Positions 35,400 through 45,938 of a stretch of DNA of 64,000 nt are shown here, one piece after another. The position numbers were made by a program, and so were the translations under genes. How positions within the stretch are numbered: position 1 is the stretch's first letter; every line of letters starts with the position of its first letter. Origin of the DNA: Bradysia coprophila (taxonomy: Eukaryota; Arthropoda; Insecta; Diptera; Sciaridae). Where the stretch lies: positions 7,116,473-7,180,472 of the forward strand of contig NW_023503423.1 in assembly GCF_014529535.1 (NCBI RefSeq). Reading direction: 5' to 3'. A model generated the notes under the pieces. It did not search any database, was not told the origin of the DNA, and saw only the letters and a program-made list of their open reading frames with translations.

Positions 35400-36010
35400 A
35401 TATGGTATGGTGACTATTCTAACCACCTATTTGAATTGAGACAGACAATTTCTTTTTCCATTTAAAATTCTATTGTCACCACATACCACTTCATCAAGTG
35501 CAACGGTATAAAAGAAATGAAATGAAAGGAAAGTACACTATCAGCGTTAAAAGGGGTTGGTTTCTAACCACTATACTTGAACTATATTCCGCTAATAACC
35601 GTCAATTTAGTAATAGGGTTAGGCGACGTGTCGTAAATGCACATAAATATTACATCTTCTCATATATGTAAACGGTCGGCTTTGATTCGGAAACGTTGCA
35701 TATCTATTACTCAGACATTACATATGTGTAGGTCACGTTAAATTATAGGAGTACGATTTTCGTCATACTCACTCCAAGAGTGTGTGGAAAATATTTATCG
35801 AATGTTTCAAGTTCAATAGCAAGTTTGTATTGTAACTGTTTGAATTTTTCGTCAACTCATTTTTCAGTTAGTTGATAAGTTTCAACCGTCGCATTTGAAC
35901 ACGCATTTGGGAGCGGAGGTCTTACCGTTGTTTAGAGTGTTAACGTTCATAGAGCCAGTAGAGGAAAGAGTTTTATTTGTGACAAAGATTCAATTGAAAT
36001 ACGAGTGAGT
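35400..36010. repeat. Tandem segmental duplication, copy 1
   Basis: Shares a long ordered set of words with 36590-36699 plus 38077-38760: GGTGACTATTCTAACCACC, ATTCTATTGTCACCAC, ACTATCAGCGTTAAAAGGGG, ACCGTCAATTT, GTAGGTCACGTTAAATTATAGGAG, CATACTCACTCCAAG, GTGTGGAAAATATTTATCGA. Non-coding as far as can be seen. Confidence 0.65.
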
Positions 36011-36589
36011 AGCCAGCTACCGTTAAACTTAGATAAGCCTACAGATAATTCATATTTCGGGAGCGAATTAAGATGAAAAATAAGATTAAAGACGGCTGGT
36101 TCTATAGAATTATTTGAATTGAGCTCTCAACGAGCAAGTCATGGTTCACGAATAATGTAATTGTGGACGAGAAAAACGTGGTAGTGTGCATATCCTGGAA
36201 CGTGTTTTGTCTACCTTTTATTTATGTGAGATTTTGGTCAAAGCTTTCCTGTGCTCGGAATTATTCGAGTATGGAACTGAGTCTCAGATTTATTATTCAA
36301 AGTTTACATTGTTTGGTGGCATTTGGTGGTTTGTTTCATTGTTTGGTGGCATTACAAAGCCACCATTGGCGACTAGAGAAAAGAGTTTCCTGATGTGACA
36401 ATTTTCAATAAATCTTAAGACTCGGCTGTTGAAAAGATACAAAAAAATATTCCTTACCTTCAGGCACTGTACAATGTTCATGTTTTACACTTATTCTATT
36501 TTGAGAATGGCTTTTATGGTGAATCATGACTCGTTCGTCAATGGTAAACTGTGAAAAGTCAATTGCTAATTTCAGCACAACATTAACTG

Positions 36590-38760
36590 AAATTCGTATT
36601 GGTGTGATGACTATTTTAACCACCACTTTAATTGTAACAGACTAGTATAGCTTCCCATTCTATTCCATTGTCACCGCACTGTTCTTAAGTGTAACATGAA
36701 ACAAAGCATCAGAACAGTCGGAGCGTTTGCTGCGACTTAGCCCCGTACGACCCGTAATCCTATTTCGTCCGTAACCATAATACGTCCGTAGCCGTAATAC
36801 GCCCGGAACCCTAATACGTCTACAACCCTCTAATGCGTCTGTTACCAAAATGCAAGTCAAGTTGGGCATGGTCAAATTTACTGAAAGTGTTCATTTTTAA
36901 AATTGCGCATAGCGCAATTACGAAAGCCCGTACGAAGTACCTCTCAAATAAAACCAACAATTTACGAAATTATTTTAGAAACCCAAAATTTTTTGCCAAC
37001 TTTCTATTGGGTATTCAATTATCTCTCAAATGAAACAAAAACTAGCAAAATCGGATGAGATTTACTCGATTTATGTGCAAAAAACACTTAGGGCCGAGTA
37101 GCGGCCTTAGTCCAAGGGCCCAAATTTGAAACTTTTTTCGCCACGTTCTTTTCGGTATTCAATTACCTTCCATAAAAAACTAAATCTGGCAAAATCGGAT
37201 GAGTAACGACCTTTGAGCCCTCCCAACAAGCTCGCGTTGCATCCTACACAAAAACAATGTAAATCACAACCTTTTTTCAAAATTCTTTTTTTCCCCGATT
37301 GGTATCGAAAAAATTTAGGTCAAGTTCGAAAATGGGCATGGTAGGGTCGGGCCTTCCAGAGCTAGGGCCCTATAGGTGTTTTTCAGTCTTTCGACGATAT
37401 CTACCGAAATACGCACGCAATGGCTGCTTGTGATATATCAAATGAAAGGTATTGACGAGTAGAACAAAGTTGCTGAACATTGTTTTTGGGTAAGATGCAA
37501 CGTGGGTTTGTTGGGAGGGCTCAAAGGTCGTTACTCGGCCCTAAGTGTTTTTTGCACATAAATCGAGTAAATCTCATCCGATTTTGCTAGTTTTAGTTTT
37601 TTATGGAAGGTAATTGAATACCGAAAAGAACGTGGCGAAAAAAGTTTCAAATTTGGGCCCTTGGACTAAGGCCGCTACTCGGCCCTAAGTGTTTTTTGCA
37701 CATAAATCGAGTAAATCTCATCCGATTTTGCTAGTTTTTGTTTTATTTTAGTGGTAATTGAATACCCAATGGAAAGTTGGCAAAAAATTTTGGGTTTCTA
37801 AAATAATGTCGTAAATTGTTGGTTTTATTTGAGAGGTACTTCGTACGGGCTTTCGTAATTGCGCTATGCGCAATTTTAAAAATGAACACTTTCAGTAAAT
37901 TTGACCATGCCCAACTTGACTTGCATTTTGGTAACAGACGCATTAGAGGGTTGTAGACGTATTAGGGTTCCGGGCGTATTACGGCTACGGACGTATTATG
38001 GTTACGGACGAAATAGGATTACGGGTCGTACGGGGCTAAGTCGCAGCAAACGCTCCGACTGTTCTGATGCCTTGTTTTTATTGCGGATTCGTCATCTATG
38101 AACATAACCAAATGCTTTGCCCTTACTGTCTGCTTCCAATTCGACGTGTTACAAACGGCATATTAATCTTATAAGCCCCCAGTACTTCGTACGGGGCTAA
38201 AAATTTTTCACTGAAAGACTTTAACAATTTTAACTAATGAATTTATACAGAAAGTGGAACTAGAAATTGAAATAAAAAGTGTAACAGAATAACGGACAAG
38301 AAATTGCACTATCAGCGTTAAAAGGGGCTGTCTTCAACCAATATACATGCACTAGCTTCCACTAATGACCGTCAATTTTCACAAGACAGTAAAACGACTA
38401 GACGTAAATGCGTTACCACAATAATCTCGAATGGATTAGTGCGGCTTTCATTCGGAAAGATTTTATTATTACATATTAAATAGCATGATGCGATCGGCTG
38501 TGTAGGTCAAGTTAAATTATAGGAGTTGCAGTTTCTTTTTGTCATACTCACTCCAAGTGTGTGGAAAATGTTTATCGAACGTTTCAAGTTTGTTTAGTAA
38601 CTGTTTCAATTTTGTCAAATCATTGAAAGGTTTTCTCAAACATAGAATTTGAACGTACATTTAGGAGTGATCATCTTTTCATTGTTTAGTGTGTTCGAGT
38701 TCATAGCTATGGCATAGTAAAAAATTTTGATTGAGAATAGAGTAAGTTACCAGATTACAA
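36590..38760. repeat. Tandem segmental duplication, copy 2, interrupted by a palindrome
   Basis: Left part 36590-36699 matches 35400-35520; right part 38270-38760 matches 35540-36010 (ACTATCAGCGTTAAAAGGGG at 38310, CATACTCACTCCAAGTGTGT near 38540). The palindromic element 36700-38076 lies inside this copy only. Confidence 0.6.
36700..38076. mobile_element. 1.4-kb foldback element
   Basis: Ends ACAAAGCATCAGAACAGTCG and the complement CGACTGTTCTGATGCCTTGT. Arms of about 500 bp are almost identical inverted copies, as shown by paired frames 36660-36875/37901-38101 and 36833-37033/37743-37943, which encode nearly the same peptides. The arms contain short direct repeats on CGTAATACG/CGTCCGTA. The middle (37083-37690) repeats a GGGCCGAGTAGCGGCCTTAG segment in both orientations. 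A stray TACTTCGTACGGGGCTAAAA word lies outside at 38183. No transposase. Confidence 0.8.
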
Positions 38761-39539
38761 GTTACGAGGTAAGCTATTAGTAATTTACACAGTGTTGTTT
38801 TCGATGCAGAACAGGTGCTGTAGTGAATTTATAGTAGCGATTAAATGAATTTCTACCACTGTTTTTATCTGTGAGTGAGATGATAATAGCATCTTTATAA
38901 GGTTTTAGAGTATAGTACACTGATGTAGAAAATTTAGGGTACCAGACTGAGATCCGAGGCAATAACTTTTGGCGGCGGCTCAAACCCAAAAATCCGTGTT
39001 TTTTTCCACACTTTTCATTGAATATCAAGAGAATTCGAAAGATAAAAAATTTTCTTCGGGAAAAATTGTAGAATTTTAAATACGACAAGTTTGTGGAAAA
39101 TACAGGATGGGCCGAAAAAATCATCAAAGTTGAAATGTTTGAGTTATTGAAGAAAATGCTTAATTTTGGGTTAATTTCTTCTCATTTTAAGTGTTTTACG
39201 ACTAAGATATGTGAACCTCTAAATTCTGAACACGAATGAAGATATCACAATGTTTTTGGAAAGTGGTGGTCCGAAAAAATTGATCCTGGTCGAACAATCT
39301 TATTTTTCCTACCAAAAATTTCCAGCAACGATGAGTCTTTGTTATGTGGAGTAGTTTGGCTAGCTTTAAATTATTTAATAACATTGGAAACATCCAGTTT
39401 CGAACCCAATCTCGACGGACCACTGATAGATGCTTATTTACTTTTAGTTACTGAGGAAACGATATTACCAATGAGGAAAAGACGTGTGGTGATATTGAAA
39501 TTTCTTTTATATTTTTCCAGTTATTTATAGACATTAAAC
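38761..39539. other. Upstream region of gene E
   Basis: No gene; the minus-strand frames at 38777-39127 and 39202-39423 have no recognised domain. Likely holds the gene E promoter, but no clear TATA box or initiator can be assigned. Confidence 0.4.
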
Positions 39540-41704
39540 ATGCAGCCAGACAAAGACCACGAGTTGTCTCTACAATCTATTTTTGGAGAGATAAATTTTA
39601 AAAAGTATTCAGCAATCTTCGGTGGCGTGTTCCTATTTGGCATTTTGTTCGGTTATGCTCTTTTCCCGTCCCTATTCAAAGGATTGATAGCGAAGGTCCC
39701 TACCTGCAATATATTTCCGATATCAGTAAAATGTTGTCACGTGTCTGATCTTCCAGAAAATTGGTCTGAAACCTGGTACGGAAATTCGGGAACTTTATAC
39801 CAAAGTTCCTTTTCCGATTGACTTTCGAATGTACATTTTCAACATAACAAACAAAGACGAAGTCACGAAGGGGGCTAAGCCAATGCTCCAAGAAATCGGT
39901 CCCTATTATTTTGAGTAAGTTTGATATCACGTCCTGAAAATGTGCGCTTTCTTATCACTTTTACGGTCCAGGGAATGGAAAGAAAAATTCGATATGACTG
40001 ACAACGAAGAAGACGACACGCTCACATTCAACATGAAAAATACGTTCATTTTCCGACCAGACTTATCCAGAAAAGGGCTCAATGGTAACGAAATTATAAC
40101 TACTGTTCATTCACTGATAATGGTACGTTCATAGAGCCCTTATTGCTAGTTTGTATTCATTTGATGTTCCTTTTTCCATTGACTTATCTCCAGGGAATGG
40201 CATTAGCTACTAACGTTGACAAGAAACCAATGCTACCACTAGTAAGTAAAGCCATAGACGGCATCTTTCATAACCCAACCGATCCATTTTGGACGGGGCG
40301 AGTGATGGACTATTTATTCGATGGCATAGAAATCGATTGTACGTCGGAAGAATTTGAGGCCAAGGCAACTTGTTCAGTATTTGGTTCTGGCGAAGTGAAG
40401 GCTATCCAACCAACTGACCGGGAAAATATTTACAAATTCTCAATATTCGGAGCCGTAAGTGTTCGTTGGAATTGCGTTTACGAAATTTTCTATAGAAAAA
40501 ACCGAATCTGTGTCCAGGTAAACGGAAGTGGAATCGGTATGTACAAAGTCTTTCGTGGTATTAAGAATTTCCGTGACGTTGGGCGGGTTATTACCTTCAA
40601 CGACGAAACGGAAATGGATGTTTGGGGCGGCGACGAATGTAATAACTACAAAGGTACCGATTCGACAATTTTTCCCCCAGGATTAAAGAAAGAGGATGGT
40701 TTATGGGCCTACGAGCCGAGCTTGTGCTTGTCGATCGGAGCTCACTATGAAAGAGGTATATTGCTTCGTCGGTATTCAACGACAAATCTCTGGAATTACT
40801 TCAGAATTTTTCTTTCCAGACTCCAACTTTCAAGGTATCCCAGCTATCCGTTTCGGTTTAGACTTTGGTGATGCTAGAAAGAACGAGAAACTGCAATGTT
40901 ATTGCTTAGATCCACCACATGATTGTCCAAGGCCAGGTAGGTCGGACAAGTTTACTTAGATTTGTTGTGATCGGTATAAACATCTTCCAGGAACACTGAA
41001 CATGTTTCAATGTGTTGGAGCTCCTATCGTAGTAAGCATGCCCCACTTCTTGAACGCTGATCCATCTCTTCTTTACAAAATCCAATCAGGATTGGCACCA
41101 AATGCGTCTGAACATGCAGTTTACATTGATTTTGAGACGGTATACGGTTAAAAGAACGCAATCTAGAATTCAAGTGTTAAAACTTAACTTATTACAGATT
41201 ACTGGGAGTCCAGTCAATGCTGCCAAACGTTTACAATTCAATCTAGATATCGTGCCAGTGCCAGAGGTTGAATGTATGAAAAAATTGCCAGAAGTTGTTA
41301 TGCCATTATTTTGGGTTGAAGAAAGTGCAGCACTGAACAAAACCTATGTCAACATACTGAAATACCGACTGTTCTTGTAAGTTATGTCCCATGTACCGGA
41401 ACGTTTACCACTACAAATTGCAACAAACGCTCTAGGGAACGTAAGTGGATTGAAAATATTTCTTTTCATTTTCAGAGTGTTAAGAATTGTGGGCCTGATT
41501 AAATGGCTATGCATCTTAATTGGCGGTTTCGGTACAGGATTTTCAGCGTATATGCACTTCAAAAATCAGAACATAGTTACAGTAACACCAATAACAAAAG
41601 TGGAAAAAAAGGACGGTGATGCTGAAAGTGTCAACAATAAAGTTACAGTGCATGAGACCCTCGATCCCACTAAGCTAATGAATAAAAATGAAATTAAAAA
41701 ATAA
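39540..41704 (+). CDS. SNMP1: SNMP1-like sensory neuron membrane protein, copy E (type I)
   Basis: CD36-family SNMP1 paralogue and sister of copy A. Nine exons: 39540-39695, 39757-39914, 39972-40122, 40194-40454, 40518-40755, 40820-40936, 40991-41139, 41198-41376, 41476-41704; GT-AG, exons 1-8 identical in length to A; 545 aa. N-terminal helix about residues 23-45 after MQPDKDHELSLQS; ectodomain with [32 protein letters not shown], the [22 protein letters not shown] block, [26 protein letters not shown]-terminal helix in LIKWLCILIGGFGTGFSAY; lysine-rich tail without ERY. Intron 4 (63 nt) is open in frame. It is the most compact copy and carries no transposon. The stop overlaps an AATAAA. Short introns are also similar to those of A, which indicates a recent duplication or gene conversion. 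Confidence 0.93.
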
Positions 41705-41969
41705 AATTCAAAAATTCAGCTTTAGATGATTAATTAAGTAATCGAGTTCTTAAAACGAAAAAACGAGTGACTCGTGAAAGAATTATTTTTAAGAAAAAAT
41801 TGGCATCGTACACTTAGGCTAGTCTAAAACTGTTCACAGTAGATAGATAGATTTATGAATCAATTTTAAATTCACCATTTAAATACATAATATGAATATG
41901 CAAAGCGCAAAAGTCGTTTTTCTCAATTCAACTGGTTTCGGATTTTTTTTTTAATGTTCTACTAATTCC

Positions 41970-43075
41970 ACAATTTATTTATTTATTGAGTTAATTCAAC
42001 AGCCTGTTACAGCCAATAACAGAATCAACAATTAAAGAAAAAATACAAAAAATAAGAATATAATCAAAAGGAAATCAGAATCAATTTCAATATAGCAAGT
42101 TCGACAACAACAAAAAACCGACTAAGAAAATGTCTCAATCACATAACATATTTATTCTTAACTTTAGCCTTGAAGGAACTAAGCGATGTATGAAAAATGT
42201 CCAAAAAAGATCATTGTGATTAGATTGCATTCTTATAATCGGCGCATTACTCTCAATGCTCGATACATAGGTTGCCGGATAAAACGTTGGAGCTTCATGT
42301 CTACTCGGACGAAGTGAATTGTACAAGACCACATCATTATCCAAGGCAACTGTGAAACGACCATTGACCACTTTATATAGAAAAATTTCATCAGAAATGA
42401 ACCGCCTGGATTCTAACATCGGAAGTTTGAGTCGCGCAAGTCGTTGTGGATAATCGACGTAATTCCAATTGAACTTTCGATAAAGCATTCGCGTAAACTT
42501 CCTCTGAACTCTGAACTCTTTCGACTTTTTCAATGGAGTTCTGATAAACCGGTGACCATACCACCGTGCAATACTCAACCTGCCTACGGACATACGCTTT
42601 GTACAAAGTAATGAGACTGTCAGGTTTACGAAACCGTTTGCAAGAGCGGAAGATGAAGCCCAACATCTGATACGCCTTTCTTGTAACCCTGTCGATGTGT
42701 TCGTTGAAGCTCAATTTCTCGTCAAAAGTAACGCCTAAGTCTTTTTTCACTGCAACCCTTTCCAACACATCGCCAGAGACGACATAATCATAGATCATTT
42801 TTACCGGTTTGTGAGTCATCGTAAGAACTGAGCATTTATTCACGTTCAATTGAATTTTGTTGAAAGAACACCACTGGCACAACGCATTGATGTCTTCCTG
42901 AAGCGCAATGCAGTCCTCAATGGACTCGATTTTTCGAGAAATCTTCAGATCATCCGCCAATTGAAGGCTATTACTTTTCAGTTGTTCCACTAAGTCATTG
43001 ACGAAAATCAAAAACAGCAACGGGCCCAAAACTGATCCTTGCGGCAAAACTGATCCCTGATCAATAAGCCACGAG
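41970..43075 (-). mobile_element. 5'-truncated non-LTR retrotransposon (Jockey/CR1 type) with frameshift
   Basis: Minus strand. The reverse-transcriptase part is in one frame at 42391-43047 (PQGSVLGPLLFLIFVNDL, then the catalytic box as LADDLKI, LNVNKCSVLT, DLGVTFDEKLSF, W-SPVYQNSIEKVERVQ) and continues in another frame at 42135-42593 (RVQRKFTRML, the R-R-F/FLYKVVNG region, S-ARHEAPTFYP). So there is one frameshift near 42540, and everything N-terminal of motif B is missing. The 3' end shows a TAAA-type repeat near 41975-41990. Dead copy. Confidence 0.8.
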
Positions 43076-43441
43076 TTTTTCTTTCGCCAGTTTTTTTTCG
43101 GCGAAAGGTAAATTTACCTATCAAAAAACTATTTTCTTTCTAATGTCATCCCTCAAAATGTTTGTTGCAGTCTTCGAACAATCCGTGCATAAGTGAATCC
43201 CATTTAAGTACTCCATAAATTTCATAAAATATCAATTTCCTGATCTTGTGAACTATCTTCCTTTCGTGAGTCTGGCCTAATCCTTTAATTTGGACTACTC
43301 TACTATGCTATGTTCTTTACCGCACAATAATAGCCGAATGTCTTACCAAAAATGTTCTAATGGTCAATGGGACAAAATAACACTTACATCAAACGAGTCT
43401 TCACCGACGTCTCCCCAGCTTCCCTTGCACTTATGGGACCA

Positions 43442-45938
43442 TTTTTTTTTTTGAAGTGTTTATTGATTTATTTGACAAGGAAAGGTGGTCAGGCTTAGCC
43501 GTCATTCCGACCTGTAAAACCTTGTATCTTTTTAAAGTACAGATAACAAATTACAAATAAAAAATTTCTTCCAAAGGCTTTTCTGCGGAGATGGTTCCCA
43601 TTATGCAACTGGCGTTGTATCGTTGTATGGCCATAGAAATTTTTTGTATCAGATATGATTTTGATTTTTTATCTCCGCTAATCTCTTGTAATTTTGATCC
43701 AATTTTTTCTATGAAATTTTTTGATTCTGTACTCCATGGGCCCATGGTTTCTACCGCGAAAGCTAGTAGAATATAATTATTACTAGAAGTTAAATTAGAA
43801 TAATGTTTATGTTTGTTAAATGCTGCAGTATTAGCGAGTTCTCCAGCCTTTTTAGATGTTTTCGATAGATAAGAGTCGGCAAAGGTGTCTACACAAGTAG
43901 CGTCCCAAACGAGGGGTTTTCCTTTGAACCAAGGTGTTAACGTCACGCCATCTGGTCTTTTACCGTCATTTCTAGATAAACCTATTGGTTCTAATTTGTT
44001 AGGAACATGCAATGATAAAAGAGCACGACTAATTATATCATTAAGCTCTGCGTGACGTTGATATCTTCCGGCGCTTTTCTGGCAGCTGAGGCCGTGTAAG
44101 CCTTTTGGAGACACCAGAGATCCGCATATGCAATGATGTACTGAACATATGTTACATCCTAGACGCAACCCAATGCAAATTCTGAGAGAATTATTGTCCA
44201 TGAAAGTTCCAATATTCGAAGAAGGAATTGAATGTAGCCAGGCGTTAGATTCTTTACATTGTAAAGCCTGAAAACGTGCTAAATCAACCTTAGAGGTAAA
44301 TTTTAAATTCGTTTTGATTATTCGTTGAATGTTGATAAGATCCCAAGCCTTTTGTGAGGACTTCAAAGAAGGTACATGAACATTGAAACCTTTCCATTTC
44401 TCTAAAGCTTCATCGAATCTAATGGAAAAGGCCTCGTCGTGAGAATTTACGATACGAGAGACGAGGCCCTTAACACCAAATGAAGAGCTGAGGAAAGCCG
44501 GTAAGGAAATGTCCTGTAGTCTTCTTATTCCGAGACCACCAAAGTTAATAGGCAAAGTAGCTTGCGTCCACTGTTTGTTATCTAAATCAACATTCAGAAT
44601 CGTTTCCAAAAGTTCTTTGACTTCGCCATCATAAGCTGAAAGGAAATCAGCAAATTTCCAAGCAGGAGACGTTCTCACTAAATAAGTTAATTTCGGAATA
44701 GCAAAACAGTTACGTAAAAGGTATAATGACGTATGTGAATTCAAAATTTTTAAGCGTTCAAACATAACCCTCAATTTACTCAATACTTTTCCCGCAAATT
44801 TGAAAAAACCTTCTTCGAAAATTGGCGCACCGAGCAGATTCAAATCCTCCTTAGTTACAATGCGAATGCCAGGACAAAGATCATTGAATTTCGAAACAAT
44901 TTCTTCGTCAACTGAGCCTGAACAGAAGAACAATTCACATTTCGAAGGATTTATCTTAAGACCAATTTTATCCGCTTCACTGATCACTGTTTCGAGATCG
45001 TGGTATACTATTTCCGGATCATCGCATACGGTTCCGTCATCGAGGTACCAGACGTTCAGTTCACTTTTTAAACGTTTAATTAACTTGTGTATGGTTAATG
45101 AAAACAAAAGAGGACCTAAAGGGTCTCCTTGCTGAGTACCTATCTGAGACAATATTGTATGTTCACCGAAAAATAAAAGCGAAGAATTTCTGTAGCATTG
45201 CCAAAGATAAGGATACAGAGAAGGAAACACTTCTTTTACCTCATTCAACATAGCATCTCGCTCAATTGAATTAAAAGCATTTCTAAAATCTATCTTTAAA
45301 AGGACCTTAAACTTGCCAGCGTTAATTGATAAAAAGCTTCTAGTCGCGTGTACCGCAGCTTCACAACCTTGCCTGGTACCAACTCCCAACTGAAGAGGAT
45401 ACAGAAATTCGTTAGCCTTTTCGTTAACGTGTAAACAAGCGACTTTTGAAACTAATCGTCTGATCGATAGGCCCATTGCGATTGGGCGGATTCCTCCATC
45501 TTTCTTCATAAGTGCACAGAGAGAAGCACCGAAGGCGTATTGACAAATTGCATCATTTACTTTACCACGAAGGATAAAATTGGTAAGTTCCGTTATAACT
45601 GAAAGAGACTCTTTTCCTGCGTCAGCGGCTGAAATTGAAATTAAGTCTTTAAAATATTGCGGATAAAAACCGTCCATTCCTGCTGATGAACCACTGCCAA
45701 ATGACATTATTGAAAGTTTCACATCATCTTCGCTAACTTGTAGACTGAGTTCGTTCGTCGGAGGAGATGGAAATACTAAAGAACGAGACGGAGGCGGATG
45801 TTTAGATTCTAAAGCGTCAACTGTATCCTGATTCATTGGAGCAAACGTGTCCTCCGAACACAACAGTCTTATAGCTCCTTTGATATCGAAATCGGCGACC
45901 TTTGCTTCTACTCGTTTCTTTAGACAAGTTGTAACCAT
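43442..45938 (-). mobile_element. Non-LTR retrotransposon with restriction-like endonuclease
   Basis: Element body of the 795-codon ORF plus a 110-bp 3' tail ending in a run of about ten A (minus strand; T run at 43442-43452). No target duplication or 5' UTR could be fixed; an in-frame TAG lies three codons upstream of the ATG, so the copy may be 5'-truncated or start with a short leader. Confidence 0.75.
43551..45938 (-). CDS. Reverse transcriptase with C-terminal restriction-like endonuclease (795 aa)
   Basis: Open, uninterrupted frame. Residues about 1-130: N-terminal region with AIRLLCSEDTFAP, KHPPPS and GSSAGMDGFYPQYFKDL. RT core: LLKIDFRNAFNSIERD (motif A), GTQQGDPLGPLLFSL (motif B), WYLDDGTV (motif C), LKINPSKCELFF (motif D). 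Motif C is YLDD rather than the usual non-LTR YADD/FADD. After a thumb region with FGGLGIRRL comes a cysteine-histidine cluster (CIC...GLHGLSC, CX1CX9HX3C), RYQRHAELND, and RPDG...PLVWDAT, which fit the CCHC plus PD-(D/E)XK layout of R2-type endonucleases. Together these would make and prime cDNA at a nicked target. Two broken relatives lie at 58021-58170 and 58285-59987. Family beyond RLE-type is not assigned. Confidence 0.85.
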   Translation of the reverse strand: MVTTCLKKRVEAKVADFDIKGAIRLLCSEDTFAPMNQDTVDALESKHPPPSRSLVFPSPPTNELSLQVSEDDVKLSIMSFGSGSSAGMDGFYPQYFKDLISISAADAGKESLSVITELTNFILRGKVNDAICQYAFGASLCALMKKDGGIRPIAMGLSIRRLVSKVACLHVNEKANEFLYPLQLGVGTRQGCEAAVHATRSFLSINAGKFKVLLKIDFRNAFNSIERDAMLNEVKEVFPSLYPYLWQCYRNSSLLFFGEHTILSQIGTQQGDPLGPLLFSLTIHKLIKRLKSELNVWYLDDGTVCDDPEIVYHDLETVISEADKIGLKINPSKCELFFCSGSVDEEIVSKFNDLCPGIRIVTKEDLNLLGAPIFEEGFFKFAGKVLSKLRVMFERLKILNSHTSLYLLRNCFAIPKLTYLVRTSPAWKFADFLSAYDGEVKELLETILNVDLDNKQWTQATLPINFGGLGIRRLQDISLPAFLSSSFGVKGLVSRIVNSHDEAFSIRFDEALEKWKGFNVHVPSLKSSQKAWDLINIQRIIKTNLKFTSKVDLARFQALQCKESNAWLHSIPSSNIGTFMDNNSLRICIGLRLGCNICSVHHCICGSLVSPKGLHGLSCQKSAGRYQRHAELNDIISRALLSLHVPNKLEPIGLSRNDGKRPDGVTLTPWFKGKPLVWDATCVDTFADSYLSKTSKKAGELANTAAFNKHKHYSNLTSSNNYILLAFAVETMGPWSTESKNFIEKIGSKLQEISGDKKSKSYLIQKISMAIQRYNASCIMGTISAEKPLEEIFYL

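Noticed and set aside
36660..38101. Pairs of 66-76 codon ORFs with almost identical peptides
   Set aside because: They are the two arms of one palindromic element read on opposite strands, not duplicated genes.
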